Assembly (NCBI RefSeq): GCF_028294535.1
Contig: NZ_JAQBIE010000008.1
Location: forward strand, 1 to 64,000
DNA from: Paracoccus onchidii
Lineage (GTDB): Bacteria; Pseudomonadota; Alphaproteobacteria; Rhodobacterales; Rhodobacteraceae
Direction of reading: 5' to 3'
DNA: 64,000 nt
A model generated the notes under the pieces. That model ran no database searches, was not told the origin of the DNA, and worked only from the letters and a program-made list of their open reading frames with translations. Positions 42,523 to 51,150 of this stretch are shown here, one piece after another. A program made the position numbers and the translations under genes. The stretch's first letter is position 1. Every line of letters starts with the position of its first letter.

Positions 42523-43632
42523 ATGATCGCAATCGGCTTTCCTTTGATTTACCGTCAGGAAGCGGGGCTGCTGGCGCGTCTGGGTGAATTGGTCAAGCCG
42601 TTCGGTCAACGCCCTTATGTCATCGCGGATGCCTTTGTTCGCGAAAGATATGGCGATACCGTCCGGGCCTCGATAGAGGCGGCCGGCCTGACGATGGCAT
42701 TCGATGAGTTTGCCGGGGAATGCTCGCCGCAGGCGATTGATGACGCGGCTGCCGGGCTGCGCAGCGGATCCCATGATTGCATCATTGGTCTTGGCGGCGG
42801 CAAGGCCATCGATACCGCCAAGGCGGTAAAGATCCAGACATCCGTGCCGGTGATCATCATGCCCACGATCGCCTCGAACGATTCCCCGACCAGCCGTCTT
42901 GCCATCACATATGAACAGGATGGCCGCTTTATCGGGCCGCGGTTCATGGCAACCAATCCCGAGGCGGTCTTCGTTGACAGCGACGTGATCCTGCAGGCGC
43001 CGGTGCGGTTCTTCAGCGCCGGGATCGCGGATGCGCTTGTCACCAGATTCGAGGCCGAGCAGGTGGTTGCCGCTGGCAAGCCGAACTTCTTTGATGCACG
43101 ACCGACCGAGGCGGCGCTTTGTCTTGCCCGGCATTGTTACGATGTCATCCGCGCACATGGTCCGGATGCGGTCGCAGATGTGGTCGCACAGCGGCATAGC
43201 CTGGCGGTCGAAAAGGTGACCGAGGCGAACATCCTGCTGAGCGGGATTGGCTTTGAAGGATGCGGGGTCGCGGGGGCACATGCAATCGGCATGGCGTTGT
43301 CATTGCTGCCCGACGCCAAGGGCATCCTGCATGGCGAAGAAGTCGCGATCGGATTGCTGGCGCAGCTGTATCTTGAGGGCAGGGATGATGCCTTCATGGA
43401 TGACATGCTGGATTTTTATGGCAAGGTGCGGCTTCCCCGCAGCTTCGCCGAGATTGGTCTGGCGAAACCGTCCGAGGCTGATTTGCGACGGGTGGCAGAT
43501 TTTGCCGCCCGCCCCGGCAGCCGTGTTCACAATATGAACCGGCCCGTTGATGCAGATGACGTACTGCGCGCCCTGCATGACGTGATTGAACGGGGGCAGG
43601 GCTATCCGGCCTTGCACCGGATGCCGGCATGA
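42523..43632 (+). CDS. GldA-like iron-containing alcohol dehydrogenase
   Basis: Metal-dependent polyol/aldehyde dehydrogenase of the glycerol dehydrogenase group, 369 residues. The NAD loop GLGGGKAIDTAKAVK (about 92-106), TIASNDSPTSRLAI, and metal ligands in SAGIADALV (Asp), EGCGVAGAHAIG (His) and ILHGEEVAIG (His) are visible. Start ATG 42523, after AGGGACCAGG. As the last gene of the TRAP operon it would reduce the aldehyde released by the aldolase or oxidise the imported polyol. Confidence 0.9.
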   Translation: MIAIGFPLIYRQEAGLLARLGELVKPFGQRPYVIADAFVRERYGDTVRASIEAAGLTMAFDEFAGECSPQAIDDAAAGLRSGSHDCIIGLGGGKAIDTAKAVKIQTSVPVIIMPTIASNDSPTSRLAITYEQDGRFIGPRFMATNPEAVFVDSDVILQAPVRFFSAGIADALVTRFEAEQVVAAGKPNFFDARPTEAALCLARHCYDVIRAHGPDAVADVVAQRHSLAVEKVTEANILLSGIGFEGCGVAGAHAIGMALSLLPDAKGILHGEEVAIGLLAQLYLEGRDDAFMDDMLDFYGKVRLPRSFAEIGLAKPSEADLRRVADFAARPGSRVHNMNRPVDADDVLRALHDVIERGQGYPALHRMPA

Positions 43633-43667
43633 GGATCTTGTTTGCCTGGCCTGACGTGATCGCAGCG

Positions 43668-43693
43668 CCGCCCGCCCGGATCGGGCAGGGCGG
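43668..43693. terminator. Hairpin between convergent dehydrogenase and symporter
   Basis: CCGCCCGCCCG pairs with CGGGC-A-GGGCGG (one bulged A) around a 3-base loop, 36 bases after the dehydrogenase stop and 22 bases from the symporter stop. Likely acts on both strands. Confidence 0.65.
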
Positions 43694-43714
43694 TGCCGTG
43701 GATTTGGTGGCCGG

Positions 43715-45349
43715 TCAGTGGCGCGAAGGGATCAGGCCAAACCAGCCTTTCATGTTCAGGGGTTCGCCATCGGCATCCAGAAGTGGCTTTGACGGCACCG
43801 ATTTTCGGGTTGCCAGGGACACCACGACCATCAGGGTAACCGAGGCGATGACGCCCCAGATCGAGCCGATATAGATCGCATCCCAGTTGGCCCAGTCCTG
43901 ATAGACGCCTTCGACGCCCGGCACGATATCGGTATTCGCTTCGGAGGTCAGCGGGATGTAATGGAAATAACCCGCGATCCAGCCAAGGAACCCGCCGACC
44001 ATCGAGGCAAGCGCCCCCGCCGAATTGGCTTTCTTCCAGAAGAAGCCGCAGGCATAGGGTACGAAATTCGACACCAGAAGCAGCGTCCAGGCCGCCACCA
44101 TCAGATTGTAGATCACTTCAAAACGCAGCGCGATGAGCAGCGACAGACAGGCGACGATCGGCACGAAGATGCGGGTCCAGCGCAGCGATGCGGCGTCCGA
44201 GATATTCGGGTTCAGCATCTTGACGCCGTTATAGCCCAGGATCGACGCCCCGGCCAGCGTGGCCGCTGCCGCAGAGGACATCAGCGCCGCGACCAGACCA
44301 CAGACGAAGATGATCACAAGGCCGGTGGGCAGGTAATCCGCCGCCATGACCAGAAGCATCTGGTTCTGGACCATGTCGAAATCCATGTCGGGATAGATCT
44401 TGAACGCGGCAATGCCAAGGATCACCGGGATCATGCCCAGGATCACATAGACCACGCCCGACACGATGGCCGAGGACACGCCGACATTCTCGGATCGGGC
44501 CGACATCAGGCGCTGGTTCACATCCTGCGCGGCAATCGAGCCGACGCCGACGGCCATGATGGCGGCCAGCCAATAGAACCACCCCATGTGACCGGTGTAA
44601 TAGTTGAACCCCGCATTGCCCAGCTCCGCGTCGGCACGAGCTTCGGATGTGGGCAGGAAATCCCATTGGTTGTTGCCCATCCAGTTATGCGAGGGATCGT
44701 TGGCGAAGATATAATCCCAACCGCCGACTTCGGGCAGGCTCATCACCACGATGAAGATGGCGATCATCGATATGGTGACGATCGCGATCTGGACGCTATC
44801 GGTCAGGGTCACGGCATACATGCCGCCCATGAAAGTATAAACGATCAGAACCAGCGTGGAAAAGCCGATGCCCCAGGCCAGTGGCAGGCCGGTAAAGAAG
44901 GTGATGATCGACCCGAACCCGACCAGAAGCGCCCCGATCCAGCCCATTTCCGCGATCAGCATGACAAAGGCCGACAGGCCTGCGACACGGCCGTCGTAAC
45001 GGCTTTCAAAGAAATCGACCAGGGTCATGAATTTCGAACGCCGCACCACACGCGCGAAGAACAGGCCCAACAGAACCAGACATAGCGCGGCACCGAACGG
45101 ATCGAAGATCACGCCCTGCACGCCCAGCAGATACGATGCCCCGGACGCCCCCATCGTGGTGCCTGCCCCGAACCAGGTCGCGACCAGCGCGCCCACCATC
45201 AAAGGCATGCCCAGCCGGCGGCCCGCGACGAGGAAATCGGCTTCGTCGGTCACGCATTTCGAGGCCCACCAGCCCACGAAAAGCAGGATCGCCATATAGA
45301 TGCCCAATCCCCCCAAGACCAGGCTTCCGTATTCGTAACTCTGTTCCAT
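43715..45349 (-). CDS. Sodium:solute symporter (SSS family)
   Basis: Sodium-driven uptake permease, 544 residues with about 13 hydrophobic segments. SSS features include GAGTTMGASGASYLLG in the first helices and the VAALMSSAAAATLAGAS stretch (about residue 340), which corresponds to the sodium-site helix. It starts with ATG 45349 after AGAGAGAGTAAGC. It lies downstream of the aldehyde dehydrogenase on the same strand, with a 292-base gap containing a very stable hairpin, so it may be transcribed separately. The neighbours suggest an amine, amino acid or guanidino substrate (inference). Confidence 0.9.
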   Translation of the reverse strand: MEQSYEYGSLVLGGLGIYMAILLFVGWWASKCVTDEADFLVAGRRLGMPLMVGALVATWFGAGTTMGASGASYLLGVQGVIFDPFGAALCLVLLGLFFARVVRRSKFMTLVDFFESRYDGRVAGLSAFVMLIAEMGWIGALLVGFGSIITFFTGLPLAWGIGFSTLVLIVYTFMGGMYAVTLTDSVQIAIVTISMIAIFIVVMSLPEVGGWDYIFANDPSHNWMGNNQWDFLPTSEARADAELGNAGFNYYTGHMGWFYWLAAIMAVGVGSIAAQDVNQRLMSARSENVGVSSAIVSGVVYVILGMIPVILGIAAFKIYPDMDFDMVQNQMLLVMAADYLPTGLVIIFVCGLVAALMSSAAAATLAGASILGYNGVKMLNPNISDAASLRWTRIFVPIVACLSLLIALRFEVIYNLMVAAWTLLLVSNFVPYACGFFWKKANSAGALASMVGGFLGWIAGYFHYIPLTSEANTDIVPGVEGVYQDWANWDAIYIGSIWGVIASVTLMVVVSLATRKSVPSKPLLDADGEPLNMKGWFGLIPSRH

Positions 45350-45526
45350 GCTTACTCTCTCTGTCGTGTTTTTCAGGCTTTCCCGTTGGTGCGCCCTTCT
45401 GTCTTGTGGTCATGCCAGAAAGGGCGATCGCGACGAATTACGGAGTCACAGATTGTTACGCCGATAAAACTAGGGGTTTTCTGGAGGGGCGCGGAATCGG
45501 CCTGTGCATCAAAGATAAGGCATTGG

Positions 45527-45565
45527 AATCATTCAACCACCAGCAAGGCTGGTGGTTGAATGATT
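45527..45565. terminator. 18-bp perfect-stem hairpin
   Basis: AATCATTCAACCACCAGC (45527-45544) is perfectly complementary to 45548-45565, with a three-base loop AAG. It lies in the 292-base gap between the aldehyde dehydrogenase stop and the symporter start. It lacks a T-run, so it could be a terminator, a transcript stabiliser or a repeat-type palindromic element. The rest of the gap holds no convincing gene. Confidence 0.7.
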
Positions 45566-45641
45566 GGCAAGGGCTGGCGGCATGCGGTCAGCTTTTCCCC
45601 GATCAACGTAACGGCATGTGTCTCTTGCCCGGGGTAAGGGA

Positions 45642-47093
45642 TCAGGTCTCGGACAGGATGTGCTTGACACCCTGATATCCCGACAGTCCCCAAGGTCCCA
45701 ACTCGCGGCCGATGCCGCTTTGCTTGAAGCCGCCCCAGGCGCTGTCGGGATAGACAATCTGGGGCGTGTTGATCCAGATCTGGCCGGCCTCGATCCTGTC
45801 GGCAATCGCCTTGCCGCGCGACCAGTCGACGCTGACGACCGACCCGACGAGGCCGTAATCCGTATCATTGGCGACGGCGATGGCCTCTTCGTCCGACGAG
45901 ACGGTGGTGGTGGCCAGAACCGGGCCGAAAATCTCGTCGCGCCAGATCGAATGGGCATGAGGAACGTCGCGAAAGATCGTCGGCTTGACGAAATGACCGT
46001 CGCGGTCGATCGCGCCACCACCTGTCAGGCAATCGAGCCCGTCGGATTTGGCCTCTGCGATCATCCAAAGAACCTTGTGGCATTGCGCCGCGGTGGTCAG
46101 CGGGCCCATTTCGGTGCCGTCCTCGAAAGGCGATCCGACCTTCAGGGCGCGGGTTTTGTCGACCAGCGCCTCGATCAATCTTGGTTCGATGGATTTGTCG
46201 ACGATCAGCCGCGAGGTGGCCGAACACATCTGCCCGGCATTGAAGAATACACCGCCCATGATGCAGGACACGGCCTGATCGATATCGGCATCGGCGGTCA
46301 CGATGATGGGGGATTTTCCCCCAAGCTCCAGGGAAACGGGCAGGCAGCGCCCCGAGACCGCCGCCATGACCTTGGCACCGATCATGTTCGATCCGGTGAA
46401 GCTGATCTTGCGGAGTTCCGGCGCACGGGTCAGCGCCACACCGACATCCGCGCCGCCTGTCACGATGTTCAGCACCCCTGCGGGCAGGCCGATCTCGGTG
46501 GCGATGTCGCCATAGACCAGTTCATTCAGCGGCGTCATTTCACTGGTTTTCATGACCGCCGTGCATCCGGCGGCCAATGCGGGCGCGATTTTCCACGCGC
46601 TTGTCACCAGCGGAAAGTTCCACGGTACGATCATCCCGACCGGGCCGACCGGTTCATGCCGGACAAGGCCAAAATGCGTGCCGCCTGCGTGATCGACGCG
46701 CATGTCCTGTCGTCCATCCAGCCCTTCGGCCAGTGTCGCGTAATAGTCGAAGCAGGCAATGGCATCATCGACGTCGATCTCGGCCTCGAGGCGGGGCTTG
46801 CCGTTATTGTGCATCTGGACGCGGACAAGAATGTTCTTGCGCGATTTCAGCCCGCGCGCGAAGCCGCGCAGATATTGGGCACGCGCGGCACCCGTGCTGC
46901 GTTTCCAACCGTCAAAGGCGCGACCGGCCGCCTGTGCAGCCTTTTCGACATCCTCGGCACCGCCCGCTTGAACGCGGGCAAGAACGCCGCCGCTGCTGGG
47001 GTCGATGACTTCCAGACGTTCACTGCCGCGTCCGGTTTTCCATTTTCCACCGACAAAGACGGTGTGCTCGCGTTCCAGAAGTGCCTCGGCCAT
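45642..47093 (-). CDS. NAD(P)-dependent aldehyde dehydrogenase
   Basis: ALDH-superfamily enzyme, 483 residues. Cofactor region PWNFPLVTSAWKIAPALAAG, general-base Glu in SLELGGKSPI, and catalytic Cys in NAGQMCSATSR are all present. Start ATG 47093, set by GGGGAAGGGAATC; the frame runs 48 codons further upstream without a better start. It is divergent from a PuuB-like oxidase and likely oxidises the aminoaldehyde or guanidinoaldehyde produced by it (context inference; betaine-aldehyde- or KauB-type enzymes are similar). Confidence 0.9.
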   Translation of the reverse strand: MAEALLEREHTVFVGGKWKTGRGSERLEVIDPSSGGVLARVQAGGAEDVEKAAQAAGRAFDGWKRSTGAARAQYLRGFARGLKSRKNILVRVQMHNNGKPRLEAEIDVDDAIACFDYYATLAEGLDGRQDMRVDHAGGTHFGLVRHEPVGPVGMIVPWNFPLVTSAWKIAPALAAGCTAVMKTSEMTPLNELVYGDIATEIGLPAGVLNIVTGGADVGVALTRAPELRKISFTGSNMIGAKVMAAVSGRCLPVSLELGGKSPIIVTADADIDQAVSCIMGGVFFNAGQMCSATSRLIVDKSIEPRLIEALVDKTRALKVGSPFEDGTEMGPLTTAAQCHKVLWMIAEAKSDGLDCLTGGGAIDRDGHFVKPTIFRDVPHAHSIWRDEIFGPVLATTTVSSDEEAIAVANDTDYGLVGSVVSVDWSRGKAIADRIEAGQIWINTPQIVYPDSAWGGFKQSGIGRELGPWGLSGYQGVKHILSET

Positions 47094-47309
47094 GATTCCC
47101 TTCCCCGTTTGGCTTGGCACAGCTTGCGTGGCCCGGCGGAAAGGAAGAATGATGAAATTCCGTCGTGTTGCGTCGATGGATGTCGCGGCAATCTGGCTTT
47201 CTGGCATGATACGCCGAGAATAGTCACGGTATGGCATCGCTGTCCGGTTATTTTAGCCTGTAGCATGTCGCCGCATCCTGCCCCAAACAGATGTGACGGG
47301 AGATTGAAA

Positions 47310-48707
47310 TTGAGCTTTGCAAAGACCGCCCTGAACGATGTGACGTTCTTCCCGTTCTGGCTGGACAGCGATGCCGCGCCCGAGGTGACACAACAGCATA
47401 TCGGTCACACATCGACCGATCTGCTGATCATCGGCGGCGGCTTTACCGGCCTGTGGGCGACCATTCAGGCGAAAGAGGCCGATCCCGGTCGTGACGTGAT
47501 GCTGATCGAGGCGGGCAAGGTCGCCTATGGTGCTTCGGGCCGGCCCGGCGGAGTGGTGTCGACCTCGATCATGCACGGGTTGCACAATGCGGCACGTCTG
47601 TTCCCGAATGACATCGCCGAGCTGGAGCGACTGGGACAGGAAAACATGCGCGGCTTTCTGGAGACGTTGGAACGCCACCAGATCGACGCGCATAACACCT
47701 GGGGCGGAGAGCTGACCGTGGCCATCGGCGACAAGGCGCTGCCCGGCCTGCGCGACGAATACGAGCTGCATCGCAAATATGGCCATAATGTCGAGTTGCT
47801 GGACCGTGACGGCGTGGCGGCCCAGGTGAAATCCCCGATCTTTTCCGGTGCCTGCTGGAGCAAGGATCTCAGCGGCACGGTTCATCCTGCGCGGCTGGCA
47901 TGGGGCTTGAAGCGTGCGGCGCTGGATATTGGCGTTCGCCTGCATGAACTGACGCCGATGGAAAACATCACGCGCGAGAATGGCGTTCTGAAGGTCGTCA
48001 CCCATGACGGGACGATCAAGGCGCGCAAGATCATGCTGGGCACGAATGCCTTCGCGGCGGGCGACAAGCGCATCAAGAAGCGCGTGGCCGGAATACGCGA
48101 CCGGATCATCGCGACCGAGCCGTTGACGCAGGAACAGCTGGATCGCATCGGCTGGACGAACCGGCAAGGCATCTATGACACCCGCACGCAACTGAATTAC
48201 ATGCGTATGACCAAGGACAACCGCATCACCTTTGGCGGGCGGCTGACCTATTATTATGACGGCACCAACAATACCGATCCCGCGGGCGAGCGCGTCGTTG
48301 ATCCTTATTTACGTCTTGCCGAGGCCTTTAACCGCACCTTTCCGCAGCTGGATGATCTGCGCTTCACGCATGCATGGTCGGGGCCGATCGCGATGACGAC
48401 GCGGATGGCCGTGCATTTCCAGAACTATATGGATGGCGACATGGTCTGGGTCGGGGGCTATTCGGGCTTTGGGATTTCGACCAGTCGTTTCGGCGCAAGG
48501 CTGGCCCTGGCCAAGCTGGACGGGGTTGATCTGCCCGAACTGAAGATGGATTTCGCGAACAGCATGCCCAACAAGATCCCGCCCGAACCGTTCCGCTGGA
48601 TCGGCTCGAAGATCACCCTGCATGCGCTGGACACGGCGGATGAAAAGGGCGGCTGGCGTCATGCCTGGCTGCGGCTGGTCGAGGCGATGGGCTTTCCGCT
48701 GTCCTGA
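47310..48707 (+). CDS. PuuB-like FAD-dependent amine/amino-acid oxidase (DAO family)
   Basis: FAD oxidoreductase resembling gamma-glutamylputrescine oxidase and related polyamine oxidases. The 465 residues have the FAD loop LLIIGGGFTGLWATIQAKEA (about 38-57), YGASGRPGG, and the C-terminal FAD motif VGGYSGFGISTSRFGARLA. The start appears to be TTG 47310, after GACGGGAGA; the frame stays open far upstream, but that part is antisense to the aldehyde dehydrogenase. The last 49 bases overlap the convergent LysR gene. Substrate is likely an amine or guanidino compound, given the ALDH and ureohydrolase nearby. Confidence 0.85.
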   Translation: MSFAKTALNDVTFFPFWLDSDAAPEVTQQHIGHTSTDLLIIGGGFTGLWATIQAKEADPGRDVMLIEAGKVAYGASGRPGGVVSTSIMHGLHNAARLFPNDIAELERLGQENMRGFLETLERHQIDAHNTWGGELTVAIGDKALPGLRDEYELHRKYGHNVELLDRDGVAAQVKSPIFSGACWSKDLSGTVHPARLAWGLKRAALDIGVRLHELTPMENITRENGVLKVVTHDGTIKARKIMLGTNAFAAGDKRIKKRVAGIRDRIIATEPLTQEQLDRIGWTNRQGIYDTRTQLNYMRMTKDNRITFGGRLTYYYDGTNNTDPAGERVVDPYLRLAEAFNRTFPQLDDLRFTHAWSGPIAMTTRMAVHFQNYMDGDMVWVGGYSGFGISTSRFGARLALAKLDGVDLPELKMDFANSMPNKIPPEPFRWIGSKITLHALDTADEKGGWRHAWLRLVEAMGFPLS

Positions 48708-49615
48708 AACGCATCAAGGGAATGCGCGGCGCAAATCGCGTCGCGCACGGCCTGAACGCGTCTTTCGCCCGACGTTTCCTGCCGCGTCGCAAGGTTCATC
48801 GGCAGCTCGTAGAAATAAGTTTCGGGATGGATTGGCCGCATCAGGTCGCGCGCGACCCAGGGCGCGGCCATGTGATCGGGCAGATAACCGATATGCGTGC
48901 CCGCCAGAATGAAATGCGCGATACCTTCCATGTAATGCGACACCGCCGAGGCGACGGGCGGATGCGCGAAATGGATCGTCTGTGGCAGTTCATAGGCCCG
49001 CTTGACCCAATCGGCCTGTTCCAGTTCCGCAGGATCGATGTCATGGGGCGCGCGCGGGAACAACGGGTTGTCCGCGCCGCAATAGATCTGGTGGCGTTCC
49101 TGAAACAGCAGTTCATAGCGCAGGCTGGGCGTCAGCGCGTTGAACCATCCCAGCGCCAGATCGGTCTCGCGTTTCAGCAATGCCGTCTCGATCCGGCCCG
49201 GGGCCATCTGGCGGACCTCCAGTTGCAGATAGGGGTTCTGACGGCGCAGCTGTGCCATGGCCGTGGAAAACCGGCATCCGGGATGTGACAGGATATTGTC
49301 GATCAGATAGATGCGCACCGAACCGACCAGATCATCCTGCGTCGCCTCGATCGTGTTCACGAATTCGCCCAGATCGCGCAGCAGCTTATAGGTCGAGGTC
49401 AGCACGATCTCGCCCTGGTTCGTCAATGAAAATCCGGCCCTGCCGCGTTCACACAGCCGGAAACCCAGTCGCGTTTCCAGATTCGAGATCTGCGTGCTGA
49501 TCGTCGAGGCCGCGACATTCAGGCGATCCTGAGCGGCGGCAAAGCCACCCGATTCCGCGACCGCGACAAAGACCCTCAGAAGGTGAATATCCGCGTCCCG
49601 AACCTGATTGAGCAT
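48659..49615 (-). CDS. LysR-family transcriptional regulator
   Basis: LysR regulator, 318 residues. The N-terminal winged helix (HLLRVFVAVAESGGFAAAQ, ASTISTQISNLETRLG) covers residues 8-66; the effector domain follows. It is divergent from the cupin-ureohydrolase pair and convergent (49-base overlap) with the PuuB-like gene, so it probably controls one or both. Its C-terminal coding end lies inside the oxidase gene. Confidence 0.9.
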   Translation of the reverse strand: MLNQVRDADIHLLRVFVAVAESGGFAAAQDRLNVAASTISTQISNLETRLGFRLCERGRAGFSLTNQGEIVLTSTYKLLRDLGEFVNTIEATQDDLVGSVRIYLIDNILSHPGCRFSTAMAQLRRQNPYLQLEVRQMAPGRIETALLKRETDLALGWFNALTPSLRYELLFQERHQIYCGADNPLFPRAPHDIDPAELEQADWVKRAYELPQTIHFAHPPVASAVSHYMEGIAHFILAGTHIGYLPDHMAAPWVARDLMRPIHPETYFYELPMNLATRQETSGERRVQAVRDAICAAHSLDAFQDSGKPIASTSRSQA

Positions 49616-49771
49616 TGCATACCGCTATTTTTGTCGTGCTGTGTCCCCATTGCATTCATGATTTTTCGCATCGGGCAAGAATTTTAATCGTGTTTCCATC
49701 ACGACCGTCCGCCCCGCAGCAGATTCGCACGGGGCAATCAAGGTTCTCATCGCGATGGAGCGCAAAGACCA

Positions 49772-50137
49772 ATGACCAAAGTTCTGAAAATGACCCCGAC
49801 TGGCGCAGGCGACATCACGCTCGAGCCATGCTCGGTCGTGCCGCCCGAAGCGGTGATTGACGGCAAGCCCCAGGAAATGGGCGCGGTCATCAGCGAATCC
49901 AAGGATGGAAGCTTCGTGGTCGGGATCTGGGAAAGCACACCCTATGCAGAGGTTTTCGACGCCTATCCGGGTGATGAATTCTGTCAGGTTCTGTCGGGCA
50001 AGGTGACGCTGACGGACGAGCATGGACACGAAGAAACCTTTGCCGCCGGCGACAGCTATTTCGTGCCCAAGGGCTTCAGGGGCACTTTCCGCGTCGTGGA
50101 AACCATGCGCAAATATTATGCCATTCACATGGGCTGA
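49772..50137 (+). CDS. Cupin-domain protein (DUF861/EutQ-like)
   Basis: A single small cupin of 121 residues; motif regions ESTPYAEVFDAYPGDEFCQVL and GDSYFVPKGFRGTFRV are visible. The metal-site His residues of classic cupins are largely replaced, as in the (S)-ureidoglycine aminohydrolase/EutQ-like DUF861 group. It lies 45 bases upstream of the ureohydrolase and is probably cotranscribed; its role there is unknown. Confidence 0.82.
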   Translation: MTKVLKMTPTGAGDITLEPCSVVPPEAVIDGKPQEMGAVISESKDGSFVVGIWESTPYAEVFDAYPGDEFCQVLSGKVTLTDEHGHEETFAAGDSYFVPKGFRGTFRVVETMRKYYAIHMG

Positions 50138-50182
50138 CGCCGCCTTCACCGCTTGAACGAACGCGAAACAACGGAGATCGAC

Positions 50183-51130
50183 ATGGCTTTCAACCAACCG
50201 CTTGGCGGGAACGAAATGCCGCGCTTTGGCGGGCTGAACACGATGATGCGTCTGCCCTATCAGGACACGGCACGGGGGCTGGATGCCTGTTTCGTCGGGA
50301 TCCCGATGGATATCGGCACGTCTCACCGGTCCGGAACACGTTTCGGACCGCGCCAGATCCGTGCCGAAAGTGCGATGATCCGGCCCTATAACATGTGGAC
50401 CAAGGTTTCGCCGTTCGATTCCCTCAATATCGCGGATATCGGCGATATCGCCATCGACACCTTCGATCTGAAGCGGTCGATCCAGATCATCGAAAACGCC
50501 TATGACGAAATTCTTGGCCATGATGTGATCCCGCTGACGCTTGGCGGGGATCACACGCTCAGCTATCCGGTGTTGAAAGCGATCGCCAAGAAACACGGAC
50601 CTGTCGGCCTGGTCCATGTCGACGCCCATGCCGATATCAACGATCTGATGTTTGGCGAGAAAATCGCGCATGGCACGCCGTTCAGGCGTTCGCACGAAGA
50701 TCGTTTGCTTGACCCTTCGCGTGTCTGCCAGATCGGTCTGCGGGCCACCGGCTATGAGGCGGGTGATTTCGACTGGCCGCGCGAACAGGGGTGGCGCGTC
50801 GTTCAGGCCGAGGAAATCTGGTACAAATCGCTGGCGCCGCTGATGGCCGAGGTGCGCGAACAGATGGGTGATGGTCCGGTCTATGTCACATTCGACATCG
50901 ACAGCTTTGATCCGGCCTATGCGCCGGGGACGGGCACCGCCGAACCGGGGGGGCTGACCTCGCATCAAGGGATTGAGCTTATCCGCGGGCTGTCCGGCCT
51001 GAACATCGTAGGCTGCGATCTGGTCGAGGTGTCCCCGCCCTACGACCAAAGCGGCGCGACGGCCGTTCTGGCCGCAAATATCCTGTTCGAGATGCTCTGC
51101 GTGTTGCCCGGCGTCAAAGCCCGCACCTGA
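50183..51130 (+). CDS. Agmatinase-family ureohydrolase (agmatinase or guanidinobutyrase)
   Basis: Mn-dependent hydrolase releasing urea from a guanidino compound. All ureohydrolase signatures are present in 315 residues: LGGDHTLSYP, HVDAHADINDL and the Asp-rich SFDPAYAPGTGTAEPGG, which hold the two metals; GTSHRSGTRFGPRQIR is typical of the SpeB group. Start ATG 50183 after ACGGAGATCG. Agmatine, 4-guanidinobutyrate and 3-guanidinopropionate enzymes are hard to tell apart by motif. The adjacent oxidase and aldehyde dehydrogenase favour a route through guanidinobutyrate or agmatine to an amino acid. Confidence 0.9.
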   Translation: MAFNQPLGGNEMPRFGGLNTMMRLPYQDTARGLDACFVGIPMDIGTSHRSGTRFGPRQIRAESAMIRPYNMWTKVSPFDSLNIADIGDIAIDTFDLKRSIQIIENAYDEILGHDVIPLTLGGDHTLSYPVLKAIAKKHGPVGLVHVDAHADINDLMFGEKIAHGTPFRRSHEDRLLDPSRVCQIGLRATGYEAGDFDWPREQGWRVVQAEEIWYKSLAPLMAEVREQMGDGPVYVTFDIDSFDPAYAPGTGTAEPGGLTSHQGIELIRGLSGLNIVGCDLVEVSPPYDQSGATAVLAANILFEMLCVLPGVKART

Positions 51131-51150
51131 ACCACCACGCGCATGGCAAG

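Noticed and set aside
37482..43632. Firm assignment of the kinase/aldolase/TRAP genes to sulfoquinovose breakdown
   Set aside because: No sulfoquinovosidase or sulfoquinovose isomerase gene is present, and the aldolase resembles LacD at least as well as YihT; kept only as a hypothesis.
45618..47309. Upstream extension of the PuuB-like frame to a 1029-residue protein
   Set aside because: The added region is antisense to a well-supported aldehyde dehydrogenase and has no recognisable content; the FAD domain begins shortly after TTG 47310.
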